Part shown: one piece after another, positions 43,306 through 55,555 of the stretch
Layout of the letters: each line of letters begins with the position of its first letter
Numbering within the stretch: position 1 is the stretch's first letter
Source: Pseudogymnoascus destructans
Taxonomy: Eukaryota; Ascomycota; Leotiomycetes; Thelebolales; Thelebolaceae
Direction: 5' to 3'
Assembly: GCF_001641265.1 (NCBI RefSeq)
Contig: NW_020167522.1
Span: 558,001-622,000 of the forward strand
Length of the DNA stretch: 64,000 bases
Program-made: the position numbers and the translations under genes
The notes under the pieces: generated by a model
What the model was told of the DNA's origin: nothing
Seen by the model: only the letters and a program-made list of their open reading frames with translations
Databases searched by the model: none

Positions 43306-45623
43306 TTAGTACGCCGTGCTCTGGCGATAGAAATCCGCCGGTCCTCCTCCACCAGGCGGCACGCTCGGCGGTCCCACCGATGTCCTCCGAGTAGAGTCGA
43401 GGCGGTTATATGGTAAATACCCCTGTCCCTGTCCCTGGCCCTGGCCCTGGCTTGGAAGCGTCTGGCGCGAATTCTGAGCTGCAAAACCAGAGTTCACCTG
43501 CAGTGGGGCCGGCAAGGGGGTTGGCGGCTCGTAGGTGGGCTGTTGTGGATGCTGTTGCTGCTGCTGCTGGGGAGGAGCATAGGCGGAGTATTGGGGTTGG
43601 TGGGGTGGGCCGGTTGGGTGAGGGGTGAGATGGCGTTGTAAGGATCTTGGGGTAGGCGGGGGTAGAGCTGTACGGGTCGCTGGGTTGGTGTTGTTGAATG
43701 GGGGAGTATCTTGATGTGGCAAGCTCTTGGGGGTCGGCGTAGGTGCTCTGTGGGCGGTGACCCGTTTGGGGTTGGAGTGGGTAGGGAGTGCCCTGGTTAG
43801 GGGGTGGGGAATTGGGTTGCAGCGGTGCGATGTTGGATGTGGACGATGCGGTGCGGAGGGGGAGGGGTTGGTCTTGAGGGTACTGTGGAGTGTCTTGAGG
43901 GTACTGGGGAGTTTGTTGGGGTGGTTGATGTTGTGGCTGATGCTGGTGTTGCTGGTGCTGGTGCTGCTGGTGCTGGTGCTGGTGTTGCGGCGGTTGCTGG
44001 GCATCTTGGGGGACGACGTAGAACGGTGCCACGGTCTGGCCAGCTGGGTAAACCGGCGACGTGGGTTGTGGCGGGTATTGTTGTTGACGTTGGTCTGGAA
44101 ATAATTCAACAGCTGTTCTCGTGACAAGGATGCCGAACTAATGAAATTGAGTCTATATACCTTGTGGGTTAGGAGTATAGTATCTTTGAGGATCCTGCAC
44201 TGGCGGGCCGCTTTGTTGCGGGGGATATCCAGCGGGCGCACCGCCGTATTGCTGGGCCTGCGGTGGCCGACCGTATCCGTAAGTTGGTTGAGGTGGATGG
44301 GACATTGATGTCTCTAGTAGACTCTCGTAGTCTCTGCGAGCTTTGATAAACTTCTCATTCAGTTGCGTAAAGTCGTCTATTAGAGATTAGCCTCGGTATC
44401 AAGGATAACGCAAGATAATAATTACCCTTCTTCTGAGAATACTTTCCAATAAGCTCTATGAGCTTAGGGCGTATTGCTAGAGTTGAATGATAGAGTTTCT
44501 GGTACAGTTAGCAAAGTATGGCGACAGTGTCACAGAATACATACAGTGATTTCATCGTTATCCTCCCCACGTAACTCAGAAGTCGATGTGCTGAGCAATG
44601 TAAGCAGTTTCTCGACATTCTTAATTTCCGCAAAGACCTCCGACTCCATCTGCGCCTCTCGCTGAAGCTCATCTGGAGTCGGATCCGACAGCTTCTCAAC
44701 GTAGTTCAACGGGAAGATGCCGGTCTGGCCCCTTAACGATCCCTTCCACCAGTCCTTATAGACAGACTCTAGAACGGCGATGATGTCCCCCTTCCGGAAT
44801 TGTAATTCCCCGTCCTCCGATGGCTGGAAGTCGAATAACGCGCGCACACGAGACACAGTCGCCGCAGTCGTCCCCGACGGAACAGGTTGTGCTCCTGCGG
44901 GGGCCTGTGACTGTGACTGCGCCTGCGACGACGATGACGCCGCAGATTGTTGTGCAGGAGCAGCGGGCTGAGATCCCTTATCCTGAATGGACAGCTTCAA
45001 AGCCATCTGCAGCTCCTCTTCCTCCTTCTTGCGATCCACATCCGTGAGTCTGCTCTTCGACGGCGCCGATGGAGGGTGTAAATTCGGGTTCTGGCTCTTG
45101 AGTCGGTGGTACTGCTCATTCATGATCCCCAAATCCGGGTCCTTCTTGAACATCTCAGCCCATTCCGCCATGCGTTCCAGGATCTTGGCTTTCACCTGCT
45201 GGTGCGTGTTTCTGTCGTTTGCGAGGCGGAGCAGGGCATCGGTGAAGGCCCTCGAGGCGAGTTCGCGCTGTATCTTCGATTCGCAGTTTTGGCTGAGAGC
45301 GTTCGCGAGCTATATGATGTCAGGGCGACTCCGGGTTATAAGTGTGGCGACGTGCCTACCTCCAGTGTATAAAGCTGCACATTGGCATTACGGTGCGCCA
45401 GTCGCTTGATCAAGCTTGCCACGGCATCCTTGCCGCCGCTCTCTTCTGATCCTACTTTGTCGACCACATCCATAATATACTCCCAGTTCTCAGACGTGAG
45501 GTTCTCGTCGGTTGCCTTGGCTATAGGAGCTCCTCATTAGTCTTCCGGATACGAACCCATTCCATCATAGGAGGAATACATACCGACAACATCGTCGAAG
45601 GCATTCTGCTGAGCCCGAAACAT
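43306..45623 (-). CDS. HSE1: ESCRT-0 subunit HSE1, C terminus frameshifted
   Basis: Hse1 pairs with Vps27 as ESCRT-0, which sorts ubiquitinated cargo at endosomes. Exons (minus): 45584-45623, 45360-45520, 44545-45309, 44426-44498, 44161-44376, and the last from 44094. VHS domain about residues 1-140; UIM EEELQMALKLSIQ at about 162; SH3 ALFDFQPSEDGELQFRKGD to GIFPLNYVEKL at about 217-275; the Vps27-binding coiled region follows (KLYHSTLAIRPKLIELIGKY). The tail is a Q/H/P-rich repeat. Read literally the last exon ends at 43406 with an unrelated C terminus. The conserved fungal ending (GPADFYRQSTAY, stop 43306) is in another frame; one extra C in each of two C4 runs near 43624 and 43653 would connect them. 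Confidence 0.9.
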
Positions 45624-46547
45624 GATGGCGTACTGTTGATGCGGTTCCTATACGTCGTGGGGAAGTTGGGGTGATATCAAGGAGATGCGTGTCTGGTTTG
45701 TTGAAAGAGGCTGGAAGCCTTGCATTGTCGGCGGTCACAGTCGCTTGGAAGCTTCTTTAGCGGCGGGGGGGTGGGTGTATTTAGCGGCCGACTGCACGTC
45801 ACTGGCCAACTCGTCACTACTTACGCGGTTTTTGCTGGGCCGAGTGGCGGTGCAACCCCCAGGCGTGGGCCTCAATCCGAAAGAATCCACATGAAGAAGA
45901 AATCTTGATCGATTCTAGGGCCGTTCGTTGACTAACTAATGGAGTTGGGTTATTTTGAGGCATGATTTCAGGTTCGTGATTCGAAGTTTCTCAACAGCGG
46001 GGCGGGGGGGTTAGACGTGGATCACAGATGTCTCAACAGGAGAAGTAACCCATGACATGACCATGGGCAACATATCAGGAAATACTTCTTCTAAATCCAA
46101 AGAGGCACCGTACTATTCTACATTGTAGGCAACGAGGAACTATTTGAACTTGGCTGAAGTGGTATTTACAAGAAGTGCGGGGCATCACCGCACGGCATCA
46201 CTACACGGCATCACCACTCGGCAAAGAGGCTGTTTTCGCAATATAAATGGACGAGGATTGTGTGTACGTTTGGTATTTAGCCCTCCTCGGCACCCCTCCC
46301 AGCGGGACCTAATAATCCTAATCAAAGAAAGGAAACCGGTCCAAAAGAAGTCCCAAGTCTATTACACGATCTAAGATGAAAGCGCACCAAAGTGTGCCTT
46401 TTGTGTGCTGCTAAATGGCGTTCATGGCCATGTGCGCTGGCTCAACGTGTATAAACCCTCGCATACACCCATCCCAAGTCCTCCCTCCCTCCCCATCCAT
46501 TCATCCGCCCTCATATATCACGTCACGCGCCACCGCCGTCAAGAAAT
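45624..46547. other. Intergenic
   Basis: About 920 bp holding the HSE1 promoter and the cytochrome b5 3' UTR. A short CGGCATCACTACA-like tandem repeat lies at about 46180-46225. No gene supported. Confidence 0.45.
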
Positions 46548-47259
46548 CTATTGTTGCGACTGCTCGCCTTGCAGGTATCTGTAGGCGAAGAACGCGGCCG
46601 CACCACCCGTCACCAGGATGAAGTAGAGGGCTACGCTGCCCATGCCGGTCGCGGCAGGCTGGACGGTGGTGGAGGATACCTGGGCCTTGGGTACTGGGTC
46701 GCCGGGCTGGGAGGGGAGTTAGTAAGATGCATTTTCCGAATACGACGCTAGGAGCGGGTTTAGGGGGGGTTGCGTACCATGCGCTTCAGTGTGCCGACCT
46801 CGATGCCGGTGAGGATCTCGCGGGCCTCGTCGCTGTGTCCAACATCCTCGAAAGCCTCAGTGGCATCTTGTCCGGCAACGTCGAGCAGGACCTCCTCTCC
46901 ACCTCTGTGATATAGTTAGCATCATGAACAGGAGTGAGAGTAGAAGTAGTCGGCAGCAGTAAGTGGTAACAGCCTGGGCAGCCAATTTCACGGAGTCAAT
47001 GGGCCACTGGAACTGGGAACTGCAACGGCGCATGTGAGAGCCCCATTCCAGAGGCAATCAAAGGGGCGGATGTCCACCGCGCCCTTCCTGACTGGCGCCC
47101 ATACTGAAATTTGTAGACATAGACTTCGAAAAAATGAGGCACTTACGGGTGCTCGTCAACGAAGCTGGTGGTATTGTAGACCTTATCGTGGATGACCATG
47201 AAGATATCCTTCTTGGTGTTGTGCTTCGCAACCTCGGCGAAAGTAAATTCTTGAGACAT
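46548..47259 (-). CDS. Cytochrome b5, tail-anchored
   Basis: Small heme protein of the ER (or mitochondrial outer) membrane that feeds electrons to desaturases and P450s. Exons (minus): 47147-47259, 46778-46904, 46548-46706; 132 aa. Heme ligands H37 (in DEHPGGEEVLLD, split by intron 1) and H61 (EDVGHSDEA) are 24 residues apart, as in the family. The C terminus is a single membrane anchor, MGSVALYFILVTGGAAAFF, followed by a short polar tail. Intron 1 is 242 bp, unusually long for this window, while intron 2 is 71 bp with a CTAAC branch site. Soluble and anchored forms by alternative splicing cannot be excluded. Confidence 0.93.
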
Positions 47260-47774
47260 GATGCTTTAAAAAGTGGAGGAGATGATCTGGTTCGATATTG
47301 CGGATTTGCTTGATTTGGATCGATATTCCTCTCGTTGGGTAATTGCTCGGTATAAGAAGAAGACAAATAAACCAAAATGGAAACCTGGGGAAAACAATCG
47401 ACCGACTGGTCATACGCGTGCTTTGAAATTCGGGTATCGTACTTTGAGGAGCTGAAGGACCCCTTATTCGCTCGGCCTGTGAAAATTGATGGGGCCAATA
47501 ATTCGGTTGCTAAATGGCCTGCTTTCGTGGCCTGAAGCCGTGATTTCGTGGCCTGGTGGCCTGGTGGCCTGGTGGCCTGGTGGCCTGGTGGCCTGACTAA
47601 GTCCTAACTTCCTTAGTCATCAAATCCCAAGACACGCTGATTGGCTCCGGGATCATGGAAATTGATTGACCTCCTGACGGGTTATGGAGCAACCTAATAT
47701 TTTATGCCATTTTATTACCACATCTATATACTTGGTATAAAGCATAAATAATCCCCCCGCCAGCTTGCACAACT
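47260..47774. other. Intergenic with 8-bp tandem repeat
   Basis: Promoter of cytochrome b5 and 3' UTR of the capping protein gene. Contains a GTGGCCTG array at about 47547-47594 (about six units), preceded by degenerate copies from 47517. Confidence 0.6.
47547..47594. repeat. GTGGCCTG tandem repeat
   Basis: Six consecutive 8-bp units GTGGCCTG, with two diverged units upstream. Confidence 0.85.
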
Positions 47775-48938
47775 CTAGAACCCTTCAGCCGACTTGGCAA
47801 TACCACGGCCATGTCTGTATCCTGCAATCTTGTCCCATTCCACCTTCTGCCTGGTAACGGGCAGTTGCCGTCTGAGGCCCTTGAATGCTCCCTCGCTGAG
47901 GCTGGTGAATCCCTTGTTCAGGTTCTCCTGGTACTTCTTCTCTGCAACAGCAATCTCACGGACGATGGAAGTAGCAGTGCTTGACGAGACCGACAGGGAT
48001 ACGGGTTTGGTAGTCAGTAGTCGCACATTGCCGTCTTCGTAGTAGTGGACATCGACCTTGATGCTACCGACGAGAGATGAGGAAGATGGGGAAGGCGAGA
48101 GGATGTACAGCGTGCGCCAACGGCCATTCCTAGTGCTGGTTAGCCATATACTCAACCGGACACTCAACTGAGAGATATAACTAGCATACCAGAAGTTGTT
48201 GGGGCTGTACTTGTTAGCGACAAGGAGGATGGCAATCTTCGAGTCGTCTTCAATAGGGTAGACACCGTATGATGAGTTCGGGTAGTGGTCCTCAGCATGC
48301 TTTGCTAAGCTCTTGATGAGCGATTTGCTGCGCGGGGTCAGCACTGGCCTGACATGAACGAGGCGGCAACCTACATGAGGTCCGAGTTGGCGCTCTCCAG
48401 CACGTAGCTCTGGACATTGCTTGCTTTCTGTAACCCCTAATTAGACCATACCCCCTGAGCACCCATCGTGGTAGTAGCATACCTGTGTGCTATGATCGAA
48501 CTCGAAACTGGACGAGTTCTCCACATCAAAGTATCGCCCATCACCCAGCGAGTTGTGCGAGCTCACAATAACCTACAACCCACCAGTTAACCCCGCCCAA
48601 TCGTACTCCCTTTCCACAGTTCGAAAACACACCTGTTGGCTTCCCCCCGGTAACTTCACGGTCGCAAACTGCTCCTCATTGTACTTCTCAAATGCCGGTC
48701 CAAGCTGGCTGATGAGCTCCGGGCTCTCGACCGTAAGCGCCTTGATATCTACTTCCAATCAGCCTCATCCACACACCCTAAACCTTGATCTTGTCGTACC
48801 TGCAATAACATCTCCCAACTGTTATCAAAGAAGCGTCAGCAAACCCCCCTATCAAACTCCAGCGGGACGGGCCATAGCTACCTCTCCCGGCGGAGCGCCT
48901 TCCACAAACGCCGACACCGTCTCCAGCTGCGAAGCCAT
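47775..48938 (-). CDS. CAP1: F-actin-capping protein subunit alpha
   Basis: Alpha subunit of the CP heterodimer that caps actin barbed ends at cortical patches. Exons (minus): 48882-48938, 48800-48818 (19 nt), 48633-48748, 48483-48572, 48375-48427, 48190-48327, 47775-48129; 275 aa, the family's size. Six introns, all restoring frame. N terminus MASQLETVSAFVEGAPPGEL is diagnostic. Further blocks: DIKALTVESPELISQLGPAF, VIVSSHNSLGDGRYFD, DHYPNSSYGVYPIEDDSK and NGRWRTLYILSPS. The C terminus KGLRRQLPVTRQKVEWDKIA contains the conserved actin-binding 'R-LPVTR' stretch. An in-frame ATG at 49115 would add 59 low-complexity residues and was rejected in favour of the conserved start. Confidence 0.93.
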
Positions 48939-49657
48939 CTCTTCCTCAGACGCCTGCAATGGGCGCCGCGCTCGTCGTGTGCGGTGGTGGCGGAGGTGGG
49001 CGTGGGCGTGGTTGCTGTCGGGGCGCGGGAATGGAGGTGAGGGTGAGGAGGTCGCGAGCGTGCTGAAGACCTCTGGCCTGGCTGGGTGCTCTGTGGTGAG
49101 GCCGGTCGTCATCACGATAGGACTAGCGCCAAACCCCCGCGTTTTGTGGCGGGCGTTTGGGGTGCTGTGGCGGTGCAGGTCACGTGCGGGACCTTCAAAG
49201 GGAAGGTGCTAGAGGGCATTTTTTGGTTCCAGCTGGGGTTTAGTTTGATAGGTTTGGCTTGTTTATGGGGTGTGTGTGAATCTATAGCTGGAGGAGGGCT
49301 CTGGGCTTCGGAGACAACGGTTGGCAAATTTAACACTCAGTGACCGCAAGCGTCCATTCCTGCACCCCTTAAACCGTAGAGTGATCGTTATGATTATCTT
49401 AAAACAGGATATATTAAGAGTTATCTGCTACTAGATCTACTGATACAGGAATCTGCCGGGGATTATAGATCTGAAAAGGGTTTCAAGGAACAACGGGTCG
49501 GTAGGAGAGATGTAGAATAATCAATGAGAATTGCTATTCAAATTACTCGAATTATGCGACACAACCACCAAAGATTACTCAAAGAGTAAAACACATAGAA
49601 AGGACATAGGTAATAAAACCAATAGACTATCTGTCAAACAATCTCTGCCCCGGGTAT
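48939..49657. other. Intergenic
   Basis: About 720 bp between the capping-protein start and the SLM-like stop, both on the minus strand. No gene supported; a GGTCACGTGCGGG sequence at about 49178 contains a CACGTG box. Confidence 0.4.
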
Positions 49658-51371
49658 TTACTCAACAGGGGGCATCGTAGTCTTATCAGTCCCAACAACA
49701 GCCCCCGTCGCCGAAGGAGCCACAGCAGTCGGGCTCGCAACAGTCTTCCCTCCCGTAACACCCTCCTCAATCTTCAGCGGAGCGGGGTGAGCAGCCGTAA
49801 CACCTTGCTCCTGGGCCGCCTCGACGGCCTTCGTCTCCGCAACCGGGGCAGCCTCACCTATCAAGCCGATACTAGCCTGTTTCTGAGTAGTAGGCGAGAT
49901 AGGGGATGAAGGGCCCGAGGAGTATGGAGCCCTTGCGGCATTGGCGCCAGCGGCCATCTTGATAACCTCAACCCACTTCTCGGCATCGTTGGCGGTGTGG
50001 GCCTTGAAGTTGAGCTCGGATGTTCCGGCGAGCTTGCTGCTGAAGCCCTTGGAGACGTCCTTGCCCTTGACATGGAACTTCTCGCCGTTCGGGACGCCGA
50101 CGACGGCGTCGGGGAGGTAGATGGAAACCTCCGGCTCTGGGTCCTTGCGCACATTGTCGTTGTCCTTGAAACCGTGCAAGTACAGAGCGTTCGTGATGGC
50201 GTAGTAACCAGTGGAGTAGCCGCTGGAAAGGATGTTGCGAGACTTGCGCTCCAGAGTGCCCTCGAGCAACGGCTGGGTGGACTTGTGGTTCTGGTTAGGG
50301 AAGGTGACGCCATCGATGGAGCGCGGTGCGGAGCTGGGGTCCACAAGGGTCTCAGCTTCACGCTGCTTGAAGCCGTTCCACTCAAAGTCCGGAGGAATGC
50401 GCTGGACATTGCTCAGCATATCCGTGTACGCGTTCTGGTTACGCTGCACCTGGCCGCCGACGTACTGGACGAACGATGCCATCGCCTGCTGGATGACCTC
50501 GACAACGTGGTGCTCAAAGGCAGCAAAGTTCTCCTGGACGCTGATCAGATCCTGGCTGTTGTTGTTCTCCTCCAGGATTTGCTTGTGGAGGCGGTAGTAA
50601 ATGCCTCGTTGGGTGATATATGGATCGTCGTGCGGGTTAACCTTGCTCCCGGACGATTCCGCAGCAGCGCTCTGCTGGCCTAAAAGCTCAATGTGCTTCT
50701 GGGTCGTGTTGCGCAACTTCTCGATCTCCTTGGCCGCCTTTCCAACACCAGACGAAATCTCCTTGGATTTGTTCTTGATCTCCTTGTGAAGACGCTCGAG
50801 GATCGGTAGAACCGTGCCCTTGAGGTTTTTCTCGGTTTCGAGATGGGAGTTGGCCAGGCTCTGAGATGGAGTCGTTAGCAGGTTGCTACATAGCGGGGAT
50901 GAAGTTTGGAGTTGCTCACCTCGGTGTTTACTCTCATATTCTCAAAAAGCCCAGCGACACCGCCAAGACTCTGGTCGAAATGATAACCCTCCTTCAAAGG
51001 ATCTTGAATGGTCTGATATGAATGTTAGCTTAGTTATTCACAAAGTATTGTAGAGGCGTTCTCACCTTCAAGACCCTCTCGTACTCTTTCGCATGTGCCT
51101 TCTGGGCCTTCTCTGTTGCACTAATGTACTCCTCAAGGTATCCAACTGCATGCTTCCATGCGCGCAGGCGCTCTTCAAGAAGAGCAGAGGTCTATTAAAT
51201 ATGAGCGACTATTCTCCAGAGTATCGGATGGCCATGCCAGGAACGGGAGCAACCAACCTCTCTCGTGTCCGTCTCAGGCACTGCCACGTCGCTCAACCCG
51301 CTTGCGCCGGTACTTTGGCGAGTTGGCAGCTGCGTCGGCGCTGCGACCTTTTCTGCGGGGTGCGAGATCAT
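49658..51371 (-). CDS. SLM1/SLM2-like BAR-PH protein
   Basis: Slm proteins bind PI(4,5)P2 at eisosomes and signal to TORC2 and actin. Exons (minus): 51258-51371, 51066-51191, 50920-51012, 49658-50860; 511 aa; all introns 48-90 bp. The BAR-like coiled region covers about residues 40-270 (LLEERLRAWKHAVGYLEEYI, KEISSGVGKAAKEIEKLRNT). The PH domain is about 307-415, opening PLLEGTLERKSRNILSSGYS with TGYYAITNALYLHGF and closing NDAEKWVEVIKMAA. The C-terminal tail is Ala/Thr/Val-rich. The ATG at 51371 (MISHPAEKVAAP) is the only ATG in frame before the splice to TSALLEERL. Divergent from RSC9. Confidence 0.88.
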
Positions 51372-52017
51372 GTCTGTAGGCGGCTTGTGCAGGGTTTTTG
51401 TCAGCGTTCGGACTGGGAGACTCAATATGAAGCTTTGGAGATATGAAGGAGATATAGATTAGAGTGAAGAGTGGTGTGAATCGGACGATGGATCCCCTGT
51501 CGGGCGAAGATATGGGATTCTGGATATCAGAAAGTGTTGATAAAAGGTATCTTGGGTGTTGTAGGTTGGTTGAAGGGTCTCTGGGAATATATTGTCAGAT
51601 ACTAGTAGCCAGGGTCCGTGGATCTACGGGTGACTTCTATGACGTATGATGTTTATCTTCACCCAAACCTTCAACCTTCAACAAAAGGAGATAAAAGTCG
51701 CAATCCATAACCAGGAATGAATTCTAGACCGCGGTTTATGGTTTATTGTCTCCTAGAGCTGGACTCCCAGGCACCTCCCTCCCGTCCCGAAAGGGTCAAA
51801 ACTGCCACTCCAAATCCGGTTTGTCAAGCACGTGACCTAGATACTAGCGTGATCCATGTCTGCTGCGGCTGTCGCGTGTAATATTCTCGAGCTCACCAAA
51901 CCGCGTCGCAAGACAGAAGTACGCAAACCAATTGTGCTGCCAGATTTAGGCCACCTCTGACGATCGGCTTTTATCGCATGCGGCAGTATCGCCTTCTCGC
52001 GCCCTGTTCCTCACACC
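51372..52017. promoter_or_regulatory. Divergent promoter SLM-like / RSC9
   Basis: 646 bp between two divergent starts. A CACGTGACC box is present at about 51829. No other element recognised. Confidence 0.4.
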
Positions 52018-54894
52018 ATGGCGCCACCGTCGGAAACTTCTGCCAATTACCAGCAGCAATACAATGAGTTCATCGCGAACCTCACGGCTTATCACCAGAA
52101 GCGGGGGACCAATCTCGAACCAGAACCCCGCGTCGGGAATAAGCATGTCGACCTGCTGCAGCTCTTCAAGACGGTGGTTGAGCGGGGAGGATACGACAAG
52201 GTCAGCGACGAGAAATTGGCGTGGCGCAAAATGGGACAGGACTTCAACCTAGGCACCGCCAACCTCCCAGCCCTCGCCTTCAGTCTGAAGTCGACTTATT
52301 ACAAGAATCTTGCGGCGTATGAGATATCCACCATCCATGGGAAAGAACCGCCTCCAAAAGAGATTCTCGAAGACGTTACAGCCAAAGGCGGAGGCTTGCT
52401 GGAGCGAACCGTCGAGAACTATCGCCCTGCGAGCCGCCGCGAGACAAACGCGTTGGGATTGGAGGGCTCAGAAGCGTCCGGTGATGATGGAACACCTATG
52501 AGAGACCTCGTTGGTGAGGAAACGCCTGGAAGCGGAGGACGAGCAACAAGGGGCTTGCGACAGGCCCCCCCACAGAGAGTCCTCTTTCAGCCAGACACCC
52601 AGCCTTCACGCCAAAGACACAACCTTCTTCCGCCCGGTTCCGCGCCGCTTCCTCCACGAGGGGCATCTACATCATACAATCCCTCATCGAACCCCGATTC
52701 GTTCTCGCATGCCGTCTCAAACTACGAACCGCGGCCTCAGATGCCATTGACGCTTCGCCCCGTCATTACACCGGCGAACAACCCCTCCGAATTCAAACGT
52801 ATACGTGCGGCAAAGGAGCAGCTACTCAATCCTCTCGCCAGACCGGCTCCGAGCGCACGGATCATGCTCCCTGGCACTGGCTTTGATGGGCCAAATATCT
52901 ACGTCCGCTGTCTACTAGCACTTAAATCCGGGGTTCAGGAAGAGCAGGACTACGCGCTCCACCATCTCGTCAAGATCTCGATGGAGCGGGGTGACAAGTA
53001 CCGCTTTGAGTCATTTGCGGGTCTGGCAGAGGCACTGGTTGATAAGATTTTGGAAGTCAGCTCTCTATTCTATGAAGTTACGTGGCAGGTGGTCTATCCC
53101 GACGATGGCAAAGAGCGCGACTGGAACACGCTCGATGGCCTAAAGGGGACGCCGGATATTCTAGAGCGTGTTGGGAAGCTAGCACGGAAGGCTGTCGACG
53201 ACAGCATCCATCCTGAGAACTTCAGCGACAAGATGCTGCAGGTCGTCGAGGCTGCCCTGACGCTGCGGAACATGGTGATGTTGGAAGACAACGCGCACTA
53301 CGTATCAGAGATGCGGCCACTGCGGGACATGTTGAGCATCGTCCTCAACCTGCCTAACCTTGAGGCGCTCGTTGAGCTGAAGCACTACGCCCTCGACATC
53401 GTCGAGCAACTCACCAAGTACCTCCACTTCAGCGCCACCGACCCCCTCTACCTCTCTCTCCTCGCGCAACTCGACTCGCCCGACCGCGGCGCAGTCCTCA
53501 CCTCCCTCCGCGCCATCAGCCGCATCTCAATGAACCTCGAGGACACCAACCGGCTCGAAGGCATCCCCCCCACCACCCTCCAACGCATCCTCGACTGGAC
53601 ACTCCTCGACGACGAAGACCTCGTAAACTCCTGTCTCGACTTCCTCTACCAATACACCGCCGTCCTCCCGAATGTCTCCCTCATGACGCACTCCATCGAC
53701 CTCCCCTCTCTAGTCGCCCAACTCACCCGCCTCCTCATCTACGGCGCCAAAGAAACAACTCGCGACCTCCTCCTCGCGCCACCCACGCGCCGCCCTCCCC
53801 CCTCCGAAATCCCACCCATCCCCGCCCCCCTCCTAACTGCCCTCCTCGCCCTCGATGAACCAGAACGCTCCTCCAAATGGCTGCGCTGCCTCTTCGAAGA
53901 AGACAAGGACGAGGCGATAACCCAGATCGCCCTCTGGCAAGCCTACCAAGCCCGCTTCGCACACGCCGTCGACAAGATGGGTCGTCCCCTCCTCCCAGCC
54001 GCGGAGTTCATCAAGAACGTCAGCACGACTTTTGCCGACAAGGCCGCGGCTCAGGTGCAGGCTGGCCCGGTGCAGAAATTCATCATCAAGGGCATCCGCA
54101 TCCGCGACGCCCCTGTCGATCTCACAGGCCGTCCATACCAAAAGTGCCAGTGGACAACACCCACCCCCGACGGCACAAGCACCCGTCCCTGCGGCGGCTT
54201 CTTCATGGAGCCAGCCGAGATGTTCGAGCACATCTTCTCCCACCACCTCCGCGTCCCCAAGACCGCTTCTCCATCTCCTTCCCCCCAGCCCACCGGCGGC
54301 GAGGGTGCAGCCGAGACCGCACCGGCGGAACCTAAGCCCGAGAAGACGGAGACGGAGAAATTCACAAACGACGAGGGGACATACCGTTGTCTCTGGCCCG
54401 GGTGCACCAAATTCCGCAACCCCACTCTTATCCGCCCCGCCCAGCTAGCACCACACATCAAGATCCATCTCCCACCCCCCTCTCCCCCCTCCGATTCCCT
54501 CAAGCACCCGAGCTGGGTATCCCCAGCTTCGACGAAGAGTTTCTCGTTCCTGTCCACGGCGGTGGATGAGCGGGGTGATGCGGCGGGGATCCCGCTTACG
54601 GCTGTGCTGGTGCTGAGGAATTTGGCGAGGAATTTGAGGAGGCTGGGGAGGGAGGAGGAGGATAGGGAGGATGAGAGGGAGGCTGGGGGGGGACGGAAGG
54701 TGGCGAGGTATTTTGGGGGGGTGGAGGGGGAGTTGTGGTTTGTGTTTGCGCATAATAAGAGTTTGGTGAGTTTTTGGCTATCTTTTTTGCTTCTTCTGGG
54801 GCAAGGGTTTGGGTTTTGGTTTGAGAATGCTTGCTAATACGTACTTCTGCAGGCGTCATACCTAGGAGACCTCCTCATCGCCATCGCTGAATAA
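52018..54894 (+). CDS. RSC9: RSC chromatin-remodelling subunit RSC9 (ARID domain)
   Basis: Subunit of the RSC (PBAF-like) nucleosome remodeler in the nucleus. Exons 52018-54765 and 54853-54894 (87-bp intron); 929 aa. The N-terminal ARID domain (about residues 12-105) has NEFIANLTAYHQKRGT, VDLLQLFKTVVERGGYDKV and WRKMGQDFNL. An armadillo-like helical region follows (from about 300; VRCLLALKSGVQEEQDYALH). The C-terminal region has Cys/His pairs (KCQW...RPCGGFF...HIFSHH, YRCLWPGC...HIKIHL) that look like the RFX/zinc-finger-like elements of ARID2/Rsc9. Exon 2 adds ASYLGDLLIAIAE. Codon use changes from balanced to strongly C-rich after about 53400 and G-rich after 54560, producing long spurious antisense frames. 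Confidence 0.9.
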
Positions 54895-55555
54895 GCAAAG
54901 CAGCGACTATACCAGGCAGGTCGGTCGATCTCCTCAACCGACACCACCATCGTCTCTTGTCAGGGATGACCATACCCATCCCCAGTCGACGGATCGATCA
55001 TACTGGCGTTTTTCAGGAACAATGCAGGTTATATTATGTAGTTTACAGGTTTTTTACCATCGGAAAACGGCGTCTTCGGGGAAACGGGAATTGAAAGGAG
55101 GGAAGGAAGAATCGGCGGATGATTTTATCGTCCGAGTATGTATGCGCGCAGAGGATGGATGTATAGTAGCTCTATTTTGCTGGAACGAAATTTTTATAAC
55201 CCGTACAACCTCTCTCTAGACGTACAGATTTGTGACTAGCCTTAACTCTGTCATATCTGATCTATCCACTGGATCGAACACAACCAGCAAGCACTCTCCA
55301 GCCCGCCAAACTCTTGCGTATGACCTCCCTACCCACTCCATCCCACCCTAGCGCCGGCTTGACATGGCCTCTGAAGGCTCCTCTAATGTCTTTGATGGCA
55401 GTGCTAGAGTAGAGGCCTCTGAAGGCTTCGCTAAAGGCTTACTAAAGGACTTCAATAAAGGTAGGGATGAAGGCTTTTGTATAGCCCTATAAAAAACCCT
55501 ACTCCCGCATAGTGCAAAGTTATACACAGTAGTCATAAAACGTTCTCCGAGCAAT
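54895..55555. other. Intergenic
   Basis: About 660 bp between converging genes. From 55365 to 55480 there are degenerate repeats of a GAAGGCTT-centred unit (GCCTCTGAAGGCT, GCTTCGCTAAAGGC). No gene supported. Confidence 0.45.

Noticed and set aside
43660..44241. Upstream half of the frame ending at 43306
   Set aside because: Reads intron 5 and the wrong frame of the Q/H-rich exon; only its last 110 residues are HSE1-like.
48939..49115. N-terminal extension of the capping protein alpha from an upstream ATG
   Set aside because: The added residues are low complexity and the conserved start MASQLETVSAF is internal to it.
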